Source of the DNA: Neelides folsomi
Taxonomy: Eukaryota; Arthropoda; Collembola; Neelipleona; Neelidae
Direction of reading: 5' to 3'
Assembly (NCBI GenBank): GCA_034687125.1
Contig: JAQGBZ010000066.1
Location: 124,001-188,000 of the forward strand
Length of the DNA: 64,000 nt
Shown here one piece after another: positions 50,257 to 60,308 of the stretch. Each line of letters starts with the position of its first letter. Within the stretch, counting starts at the first letter, position 1. A model generated the notes under the pieces. It saw only the letters and a list, made by a program, of their open reading frames with translations. It was not told the origin of the DNA and did no database searches. Made by a program: the position numbers and the translations under genes.

Positions 50257-52786
50257 TTATTTAAAAACATATTCGTCGAACGTCATAAAGATTTCACTTG
50301 GTGAAGTAATTGATAAGTAATTGAGACTTTTTTCATTCAATACTTTGACCCATTCATCATCATTATCAATTTCGAGGCTTCTAAATGTTAAAAATATAAA
50401 TATTTTAAAGACAATACAAATTTTGAAATAAATAATTTATGGTATATTGGTTATACATTGTACTCTTGTGTATTGCAATATAAATTCTTTATAATATTCA
50501 AATTAGTAGAAATTATTATTATAATCTGGATAAAATAATTTGATATTATCGAGATATGCACGTGTCACGTGTATTAGTAGGTATGTCATATGCTTACCTG
50601 GTTGATGCAAATTCGACAAATATTTGAACAATTTTTTTCGATAATTTAATAAATTCATCATTTGGAACTTTATTTTTACTCGATGGCAGATCACTAAATA
50701 AATATAACAATTCGTCTCCGTGTGACGCTCCGCTCCATTTATGAATTTTCTTATCCCTTTCGTTAATTTGATCTTCTTCTGTAGAAACTGTTGAATATTG
50801 TCCAGCATATTTTAGAATATAAAAATAAACATTTCCACGATATTTTCTTGCAGATTCTCTCGCTCCGTGAAAAAAATATTGATCTGTGAATAATTTTGCA
50901 AGGGATTGTAAATGTTCATCATTTTCACTCTCGATCTTGGAATTGTTGAAATATTTTTTCTTAATATCTGTCAATTGTTTGCATGTATCTTCTTCGTTTA
51001 AAATTAAAGCTCTTGATAAAACTCGACTTGATTGTTCATTCAATTGATGCAAGGAAGAATTAGTCGTAACGAAATCTAAAACATAACTTGAATAATTTCA
51101 CTTAACTTAAATTACTTTTTCTAATTGTGAATTACGCAAAGCTCCTGTTGAAATTCCTTCGTTTGAATTAATTCCTATGATCCAAGGCACACTGTTGTTA
51201 ATTAAATTGAACATTTTTGTTGGGTGCTCAGGAATTATATTTTTGTCAATTGACGGCAAAAAGTAAGGTGGAGGATTTTTCCCTATACCCTATTAATAAT
51301 TAAATAATATTCATAATTATAATTGAATATTAATATTATATCGTTGTTTTAATTTTTAATTTATTAGACTTTTTTTAAATATCCAATAATTAAATTCATT
51401 TTTAATCACAAGTTCAATAGATCCACAATGTATTGCTAAAACTTTTGCATCTATTTTCCGGAGACAGTCAATCATGTAGTCCAAATTACTTGTCGGACAG
51501 TCCAATGAAACGGCCAATTGTTTTGCAGGTGAAATTGGATCATTTGTAAATGCCCATGGTGAAAGGAATGAACCACTTGAGGAAATTCCAGCAGAAAATA
51601 ATCCTAATAATTAATTGTTTTTTAAAATTATTGTGTGTAATTATTGTTAAAAAATCTCTCGCTAAAAAATGTAAATACTAACCGCAAGATTATTATTAAT
51701 TTTATTAGATTTACCTGTAATAAAATGAAATAAATATTAATTTTACCTTGAGCCAAAGGTGACAAAATAAGAATTGAAACTGCAGCTGCACCAGCACTTG
51801 AACCAAAAATTGTTACTTTATTTGAGTCTCCCCCAAAATTATGAATGTTCTTTTGAATCCATTTTAAAGCCAATATCAAATCTTTTAATCCCATGTTGCC
51901 ATTTGCATTGTTTGTTCCAACATTAAGAAATCCTATTTCAAATTTAAATTAAATTTAAATACTCTCATAATAATATTGTGAAGTAGGTAGGAAATATATT
52001 TATTAAATTGTTATTTTTAAACCAAATGCTCCAAGTCGATAATTTACTGTAATCAAAATTACGCCTTCATCCATAAAGTATTTTGGTCCATAAGAATCTC
52101 CCGAATCAAATGAAAAACTTCCTCCATGAATGTAAAATATAATTGGATATTTTTTGTTTTTTCGGGGAAAATTCTTTAAAGGAATTCATATTTAATATTT
52201 AAATATATAAATAACACTTGTCTAATGCTATAATAAAAGTTTAACTTAAATTAAATTTTTATTTCATGGCTATGTTTTTTGTTTCAATTAAAATCTTAAT
52301 ATTTAACATTACCGTATGGGTGTAAATGTTAAGAAATAAACAATCTTCATCACCGATTTCATTTGGCCCAATTTCAAGGCAATTTGATCCAAAGGTGAAC
52401 GCATCTTTAACACCCACCCAAGTTTCATTTACTTCAACCGATTCCTATTTTATTATTACAGTTTAAAATTTCAATATGAATATAAAGGGTTAAAAATATT
52501 AATGTATTAAATTTCTAACTTGGAATCTTTTTTCTACGTTCGCATATTTGATTCCTAAATAGGAAATAAAAGATTTCGAATTTCTAGATTTATCCAAAAA
52601 CCCTTTAACTTTTCCGTTTATTGTATTAGCAATTAATGAAATATTTTGAGTTTTATTTGCATAAATGTTTTCTGTTAAATTAACCAAATATAGTATGAAT
52701 AAAATAGAAAAAAGGGAAAATAAACCACAAGAAATTACTAATTTCATTTTCCCTCTTTTGAATTTAACGTTGTATAATCTTTGCAT
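50257..52786 (-). CDS. type-B carboxylesterase, membrane-anchored or secreted
   Basis: Eight coding exons with consistent phases give 561 residues, normal for the family: 52520-52786, 52313-52444, 52023-52173, 51747-51932, 51410-51603, 51136-51289, 50598-51075 and 50257-50380. A hydrophobic N-terminus (about 16-36) is a signal peptide or anchor. Family landmarks are [10 protein letters not shown], the oxyanion-hole HGGS (149-152), the nucleophile elbow GSSAG with Ser229, GINSNEG with Glu354 and GASHGDEL with His480. The full Ser-Glu-His triad is present, so it should be an active hydrolase of carboxylic esters, unlike neuroligin-type relatives. The GASHGDEL form is typical of insect alpha/beta and juvenile-hormone-type esterases, and the substrate cannot be told. 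The donor after exon 5 (GTGATT) is weak but the only phase-fitting one I found. Confidence 0.93.
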
Positions 52787-53632
52787 TATAATTCCAAGTG
52801 TATTGAGGGATGTGAACTTGAAAGGATCAATTCAAAACTGTTAAAATTAGTTTTGAATAGAAATTATTCTTTCATTCACTATTTAAATTGCTTCTTTATT
52901 TATCAATTGACACTAAAAATACAAGCACTGATCGTTTATTTCAATTTATGAGCATTGATATACTATACCTATTAAGTATAAAGTCCTACAGTGAAACCTA
53001 TACCTACATAAAATATTTATGTATGGATATACCTAAATCTATTTACTGTAAAATTCGTTCATAATGAATCCGGTTATAATGATTATACTCTATTATCGCT
53101 TGGAACACACGTGAGTTTAAAGTACATTATTAAAAATGCATATGTGGGGCCCAGGAAACGCTAGTGGTAGTTGTCATATAATATAATTTTAATAAAATTA
53201 ATAATTATTATTATTCATTATAAGGGCATTAGTTCGAGAAATTGACACAATAAAGGTAACTACTATATAGCCAATGCCAATTCTTAGAATCATAATAAAT
53301 TGACGTGTAAGAATAGAATAAAAATAAAATAATAAATGGATTTGAAATCATTTTAATGCCAATTTTTTATGTAAAATTTATAAATACATTTATAAGTATG
53401 TACATATAGTATTATTTAGACTATACATATATTGTATGATTATATAAATTTTAAAAATATTAAACAATTTTAAAAGAACAGCTTTTAAATTAAAAAAATT
53501 AAGTTATTTTAGCAAAATTAAATTACTATAAATATATGAATTATGTATATTTGTAACAATTTCATTTTAAAGCAGAAAAAGAACATAAAGGAAGAACTTG
53601 GTATATTAGAAAATGTGTTATCTTGTTGAGAG
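52787..53632. other. intergenic, possible transposon end near 52990
   Basis: AT-rich DNA between the esterase start and the next gene's stop. CAGTGAAACC at 52989-52998, followed by alternating TATAAT/GAAT words to 53090, recalls the terminal region of pogo/Tigger-type DNA transposons. I find no partner inverted repeat, so this is weak. Confidence 0.3.
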
Positions 53633-55075
53633 TTATTCCGCTTCACCAAATACAAATGATCTCGAATATGTTATAAAAGGTCCACACTTCCCAATATATT
53701 GATAAACAACAGATTTTTCCGAAGTGACCATTTTGTAATGTTTCGTGATTTTCTTCACTGGCCCCCAAATGTCCTTCATATGATAATTAAAATCAATGAC
53801 TTTTCCTTCATAAGTCATATCCTTGTAATTATGCCCAATGTCTTCAACTGTGATATCATTGGTGGGAATTTTAAACCTCAATCCGATATTTGCTCTAAAA
53901 GTTTTGCTAAATATATTTTCAGCTTCAAGCGTCATGGAAGGATCCAGGACTGTTCCCACTTGCTGCAATTATTAATTACACGGGTTTTCAGATAATTTAC
54001 ATGTATGTATTGGATTGAATGGAAATAATTATTTAAATATAATTTAATTTGTGCTGTGTTCAATTTACCATATCGAAGTAGCAAAATTGAAGTGCTGTAT
54101 CTGTACACTTAGCGATTTCAAGTTTTTCAATGGAAGGAATACACATTGGAGATTCATTTACCGGACAGCAGAAGGGGATATATGTAAAATGGTTTCCTTT
54201 AGGTGAAAATCCTAAAAAATAAAGATTCGTTTTTTAATAAATTAAAGCACAATTTTTTTAAAATGCTAATATTTAAAATTGGTTATTGCATTTATTTCAA
54301 GTACTTGTTGTAGCTTTAAAAATTCCACAAACAGCCAAACGATAATGTCCAGCAAATGAATCCCCACAAAAGACTCGATTTACTAGCAAATATTCTCGAG
54401 GTCTTTTGCAAAGTATGGCCACTTTGTGGTTTTTGAAACTTGTGTAAATTCCAATCCCCGGTCCTGGATAACAACTCGATACTTTTCTCACATGATTTGA
54501 AACTTCTTCTTCATAACCACGAGATTTAATTTCTGATTTGTCGCATTCGCCTTGATGGTTTGAACAACGGATTTTAATAGGCGGGGGAGAATTGGCGACA
54601 TCTGGACCTCCCTCTGCTGATTTTTCGTAATATTCAATTTCTTGAACGAAACATCCATCATCGCATTTTAAAACTTAAATTCAAAAAATGTTTTTATTTA
54701 ACATTATTTCATTTTGATCCAAATAATTTGATTATGATTCTATTTATATATAAATTAGATTAAAAATTGTTCAGGAAATTATGAATTTTACCTTCGTCAA
54801 TTTTATCAAGTTCGTAAAAGAAGTCAAAGGGATGAGAAACGATATACTTTCTAAATATACCGGTAGAATTATCTTCAGGTTTATCACCAGTAGCTTCAGT
54901 TGTGCTTGTGCTTGTGGTCGTGGTTTCATCACCTTCGCCAAAACCTTTAAGGAAGCGGATTAAAATTGGATTAAAATTATTCTCTTACCTAATATAGTAT
55001 TTATTACATATTACCTTTCTGGCAAAGTAATAGAAGGGAAAACAATTGTAATATGTTGATGCTTTTAGGAACCAT
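53633..55075 (-). CDS. secreted Cys-rich protein of unknown function, five exons
   Basis: Exons 55015-55075, 54792-54944, 54305-54673, 54069-54211 and 53633-53962 join in phase to 351 residues ending in TAA. The first exon gives a signal peptide (SINILQLFSLLLLC). A short Thr/Ser-rich linker follows (TTTTSTSTTEATG), a likely O-glycosylation stretch. The rest has about 16 spaced cysteines (LKCDDGC, RCSNHQGEC, SSCYPGPG, FCCPVNESPMC, FCYFD, GKCGPF) and no transmembrane segment, so an extracellular disulfide-bonded protein is expected. I recognise no domain. It lies between an esterase and a membrane protein gene, all on the - strand, but spacings of 0.7-0.8 kb do not suggest an operon. The donor of exon 3 (GTACTT) is weak; all others are standard. 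Confidence 0.82.
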
Positions 55076-55744
55076 AATGGTAACCGTGCTATATCAAAAT
55101 TAAATCATAAAATATAAGTTTAAAATTAGGAAAAATGTATCAGTGTGTATAAGCCCAGGGTTTGTTAATTTTTATGTTAGGTATTCAAACTGAATGGAAA
55201 ATGAATTATACTGAATAAATTAGTTATGCTTTAAACATTAATGTCATTCTCAGAAATGTTATATTTTTATGGTAAATGAACTTTACTATATAATATGCGT
55301 TAATATGCCTATAAATGAAATTCTTGAACATGTAGGAAATTAATTTGAAATTATAAAAAATCCCAATGACATATAATTTTAATAAAATAACATAGGTATA
55401 TTATTACGTTTCAACGCATGCATGATCGATAGTTATTTTCTTAAAAATCTCTGCTGGTTCAATTTTATTTTAAATTGATTTAAAATTATAACCAAAGTTT
55501 GTATTTAAATGCTTTAACTTTAAATAATTTTATATAAAATTAAAGATTCTGATTTTACAACATAAATTTCTTTTATTAAACTTTCCAGCAAACTTTTATA
55601 GTAAAGGTATACATAAGTATGTATATTAGGTATTCTGTACATGTAAATATTTATGTTTATTGTGATAAATTTGATGGATAGGTAATTGAACTTTAATTAA
55701 GATTAACATACATTTGTAACGATTTTTATGACAAATCTAATTAT
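55076..55744. other. intergenic, no gene seen
   Basis: AT-rich with no long frame or repeat. It holds the presumed promoter of the secreted-protein gene and the 3' UTR of the membrane protein gene. Confidence 0.4.
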
Positions 55745-56732
55745 TTAAGAAAAGAATTTAAATGGATAGTTCATATTGTTGTTCGATACAAAGTAAATAG
55801 GGACTTTTGATTCCAATTGATTCACAAGTCCAACTCTGGAAATTGAAGAAATAGACGGGCGAGGATTTGTATTGATTCCGCTCTCATCAAAGTACTTTGA
55901 CAATTTTTCTTCACGAAGCTCATCAATAAACATGCTTACAATCATGAGACAATAAGCTCGGAACAAAAATGTTAAAATAACTGGAATTTTTCTGTGAAAA
56001 AATATATTTATAAATCTCATATTATTCTAATCCATTTTTCTTTGATCAATTTTATTTTTAAAGTTCTTTTACAATTAATTTTAAAATACCTTAATAAAGT
56101 GATTCCTGCCAAAATATAAAATATGAGACAAACGACTCGACTTAAAAGCAGCGCGCACCGGATGTAAAACCACATCACGCAAATTATTTCATTTCTCTGA
56201 AAAGATACGAAATTGCATTGCTAAAAATTCCTATAAATCTTTGATGGAAATTAGATAAATGAATTTTTACTTCTTTAGCTCCTACAAAAAGAGCAATAGA
56301 CAAAATTATGTCCATGCCCCATGTTGTGAACCAGAATCCAACGACCCATTTGAAACCTTCTGGGTGGAACTTAAATACTGTTGATAAGTTATAATCAGTT
56401 AACGAAATCGTTTTAAATCGAATTTTAGATAATTTTTTGTAATTAATATTGGTATAAAGAATTTTTTTAAATTGTTGTTTTTACTTACGCTGAAAGTCAC
56501 CCGAGGACGAGGGTGGATTTTGACTCATTGAACCTGTTGGTTGTGAAGACAAGAAATTGACAACTGAAACATCATCAACTCCTTTTTCACTTTTGTTGGA
56601 GGGCATTGGGTTGGTGAGATAATTAGCAATTCCCGACAATTCAATCTTGTTCGGATCATCATATTCAACAACGGTGAGTCCATAGCTGGCTATTAGATAG
56701 ATTTCTAACGCGATTTGACACAGTGCAAAAAA
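55745..56732 (-). CDS. multi-pass membrane protein, 5' exon not located
   Basis: Four exons join in phase: 56489-56732, 56271-56377, 56090-56196 and 55745-55991, giving 234 residues to TAA. Hydrophobic segments are FFALCQIALEIYLIASYGLT, WVVGFWFTTWGMDIILSIAL, a segment around LLLSRVVCLIFYILAGITLL and one around VILTFLFRAYCLMIVSMFI. A polar Ser/Pro/Asn-rich loop lies between the first two, and the tail is polar. Exon 1 of this list enters in phase 0 after a TTTTATATAG acceptor, so at least one upstream exon with the start codon is missing from the model. I searched up to 58600 by eye and found no fitting ATG with a phase-0 donor. No family is recognised. Confidence 0.75.
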
Positions 56733-58666
56733 CTATATAAAATAAATCATATGTTATCTCTAAATTTAAATTGATTAAACCTTTACAGAAAGTATTATCA
56801 AAAATCAAAAAACGTTAGAATCATATTAAATCATATATAAATTTAAAAAAATCAATCTTATAAATTCTGCCCGTATAATATTTTTTATTCAAATTTTATC
56901 GCGTTTCAAATGGCAATACTATGTATCATACTGTCATACATAACTTCTATATACCATAACTATATTAAACATTAAATTCAGAAACTTACAATTAATTAAC
57001 ATAATTACAAAATTATTTTTTGCATAATTTTAATGATTCTAATGAAGGAATTAAGGAATAAAAAATTATAATTTATGCCACAACAATAGATAATAATTAA
57101 GACCACGAATTAAAATTGAATAATTCATGAATTGATGATCAATGAAGCTCAACATAAAATTTCTTTGGACTCGGTTAATTGTCATAATAAAAACTATAAA
57201 GAAACGTCATTTCTCACCAAGCTGAGGGCAGAGATTATTTTTACGGCTCCTTCAAGTGACCTTCCACACGTGGCTTTATCAATTATCATCCTCGGAAGCA
57301 AGGAGCATCAATTTACCTTTAGACCAAATTTAAATTCAAATTTTTTAATTACGCTCTTCATTTTTATAGAGATGAATCACGAAATGTACTTCAGCCACTT
57401 AATATTATTACTTTAAAAAAATTAAATATCTCCACTTTGTTTGAATTTAATCATTTATAATATGTTACTATAGATTTAGATTCAAACATGGTACATATAC
57501 TTAAATAGTTATTGATTGTTTATTCCAAAATAATTATAAATATTCCTATTATATCCAACCTATACAAAGGTTTGAGATATGAATGGGAATTTTCATGAAT
57601 GCTCTGAAAATTTAATTAGCGGAATTTTTGGTTCAGTGAACGGTCTGTGAACGTGTAAGACGTGATTCCACATTTACTTTTATTATCTCGTTGTGTTAAA
57701 ACATTTAATCATATTACTACATTTATACCAACGCATTCACCTACTTGAAACACATATCATATTACTAAATTAAATAAATATATTTAAGTTAAATTAAGTT
57801 TATTTCAACATTTTAAGACAACTAAATTGCTTATATAATAAATGTATAAAATGTTGCTGTTTCAATCATTAATGGATTAAATTTATACATACATAAAAAT
57901 AAAAACAATTCGGTTTCGAAGAGCAATTTTAGTTTTTTTTAGATTAAAATAATTACCTATAATATACTTTCATGCGGAAGAATAATCAGTAATCAGTAAA
58001 TTTCTGTACGTATGTATTAACAACCTCCGTTATTTCCTTTGTTGGGGCATATCCTTCCGACCTTACTTATCCCAATTACTTAATATTAATTTCTAACAGT
58101 TCAAAGCCCATTTCCCTAATTTAAAAATGAATGACCCTGGTTGAGGACGCGTAAGTGCCGTTCAGCTTCACAAAATCAAGGACCATTTGTTCGTCCAATA
58201 ATATACAATGTAATAATCTCATTGTCAGAATTTCACTAAATGTTTAAATTATCCAGTAGTCATATTATGTGTTTACTTGTAATATGTATATTGTTAACTA
58301 ACGTAAGATAGTTATTTAATAATAGCAATAACATGAAAAGTATCCACCCAAGGTTCACATGATCGTTTACATTTTGTGCATAGCTCAGAAGTCAAATGGT
58401 CAAAATAACATTTAAAAATAATGTACCTAGCAGAAAAACATGTTTAGCTATGCAATTTATTAAATCAAAATGATTAAATCAACTCATTTGAAATGATACC
58501 GCAATTTTTATTACTTAATTAAATTGTCAAAAATTAAAATCTAATTACGTAAAGTAAAATCGCTAGATTTGATTTTAAAACTGACTCTGTAAAGTTAACA
58601 ATTAAATCAGAAATTTTTAATTATTCCTTACCAGAAAGTATTGGTGGGATTTTTGGCCGTAGAATT
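56733..58666. other. intergenic or intron, 5' exon of the membrane gene probably here
   Basis: Mostly AT-rich. One GC-richer patch at 57130-57310 carries an open frame on the + strand (57132-57416), but the composition is unlike the coding exons nearby. The missing first exon of the gene at 55745-56732 should be here or further up. Confidence 0.4.
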
Positions 58667-58991
58667 TTAACTTCTTTCGTTCGCAATGATAATAATCTCC
58701 GGTTCATATGTCGTTTGCAGATTGAACTCAATATTAATTAATAATCCTTCTCCATCAAAAATAATCAAATTATAAAATGTATCGTTTTTTAAAAATTCCT
58801 GAATTAGTGAAGATTAAAGTTGATTATAATTGATTAAAAATATAAGACAAAGAAAATCTTAATTTAATTAAATCAAATGCGTCTTCGCAAGTTTTATGCA
58901 ACTGTACGCGTTGTTCGACAATTGGTAATAAACTATAAAAGTGAACGATATTTCCTTCTTTAAACAATTCCTTGGTTAATTTACTATTAAT
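58667..58991 (-). CDS. possible exons of an unrecognised gene
   Basis: Two - strand frames read protein-like. 58667-58798 follows a good acceptor (CTTCACTAATTCAG) and encodes 43 residues with FYNLIIFDGEGLLINIEF and YEPEIIIIANERS before TAA. 58824-58991 encodes about 55 residues with ELFKEGNIVHFYSLLPIVEQ. I could not find a convincing donor that joins them in phase; CGC followed by GTACAG at about 58906 is the best. They may be the end of a real gene or the remains of one. Confidence 0.25.
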
Positions 58992-60308
58992 TCACTCAGG
59001 GTCAATTAATTATTCACTCCCATTAAATGGAACTGACATTTGAATATATTTGTATCTAGCCAGAGGGAAGATTGGAAATGAGGAGTTTGAACAAGAAATG
59101 TTGTATTTAATGGGGAAAACCATTTAAAAGGTGTGCATTTAAAATAAGCTTTCCAATTCCAATCCCCATCATGGGAGTTTTATCAACGACGCAGGTGAAT
59201 GTAAAATGAACTCCTCCATTGAGTGAGGCAGAGAAATCCAAATTGCCCGAGCTGGTTCAATCTCATTTAACTCTCCACACGGCAAATGGGACATGAGATG
59301 GAAATTAATATTAATGGCAATCTGCTCCTACGTCGTTCGGTCAATCATTCAAACAACTCGCCAAAATCTTACATTTAAATTTTTTATGCTTCGAATATTA
59401 TAACTTATGGCATGTGTAAAGATTTCAAACGCCTGAGTTAAGATAAGCTTTACGACATATGCTTACATTTAGTTAATTTACTGTATTTAAGTACTGCAAG
59501 TATAGTGGGTATATATTTTACAATTATATTGATAGTTTCAAATTCATTTGTGTGGAAGATACATTGCGTGGTAAAATATATTTGAGGAGATTATGATTCA
59601 AAAGAATAAGCGTGCTGTTTGTATGCTGACTGTGAATGGTAATTATATTTCAGAGCTTGTGCTTTTCCACTCCATTAGAATACAATTAAGAATAAATTTA
59701 AGTTTGGGGGACGATTAGGACGAATCCTGATGAGTCTAAAAATGAAATTTTATCTCCTCACCAAATCCTCACAGAAATAGAACTTATATCCATTTTAAGT
59801 AAAAGACCAAAAATAATTTTATTTATTCTTTGACAGAAAATTTACATACTTTATTCTTTATTATAACAGTTACAGTTTTGAGGTAATATTTAGTAATAGA
59901 GTAATAAATAGAAATTAATGCTTAAGGTATATTAATCCTATCGAAAATTAAAATAATTTTGATGTCATTCTATATATAAATATCACCAGAATACCATTAG
60001 CAAAATTAGCATTATAAACATTTACGCAATCTTATCTTCAGTCATGTTATTTAACTGCATACTATTTGTACCACTATTTAATTCAAAAGTTCTGGGTTTA
60101 CCAAACATTTAAATATTATTTCAAAGTGTTATCAAAATAATGACTTAACGTTAAAGAATTCTTAGAATGAATATAAAAAGCACAATATTTTTGATTTAAT
60201 AAAACAAATGCTCATTTACAATCACATGTACATACGACGTTATTTCAAATATTAGTTTCTCTCCTTTTCATACTACCCAATCAAAACTAGGTGTGATAAA
60301 TATTATAT
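58992..60308. other. intergenic, 3' side of the dynein gene
   Basis: A GC-richer patch at 59040-59340 lies in otherwise AT-rich DNA. TTTATT at about 59818 is a candidate poly(A) signal for the dynein gene on the - strand. No other gene is supported. Confidence 0.4.

Noticed and set aside
52989-53090. CAGTGAAACC and following TATAAT/GAAT words, similar to pogo/Tigger ends
   Set aside because: No inverted partner was found within 1 kb and no transposase remnant, so it is not listed as a mobile element.
57132-57416. 94-codon frame on the + strand
   Set aside because: It is antisense to the expected position of the missing membrane-gene exon and does not read as a protein family. No splice signals support it.
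58621-58710. ATG-led frame ending at a good donor (CTTTCTG/GTAAGG), considered as first exon of the membrane gene
   Set aside because: Its phase is 1, while the next exon needs phase 0, and it would replace a clear transmembrane segment by using a poorer internal acceptor.
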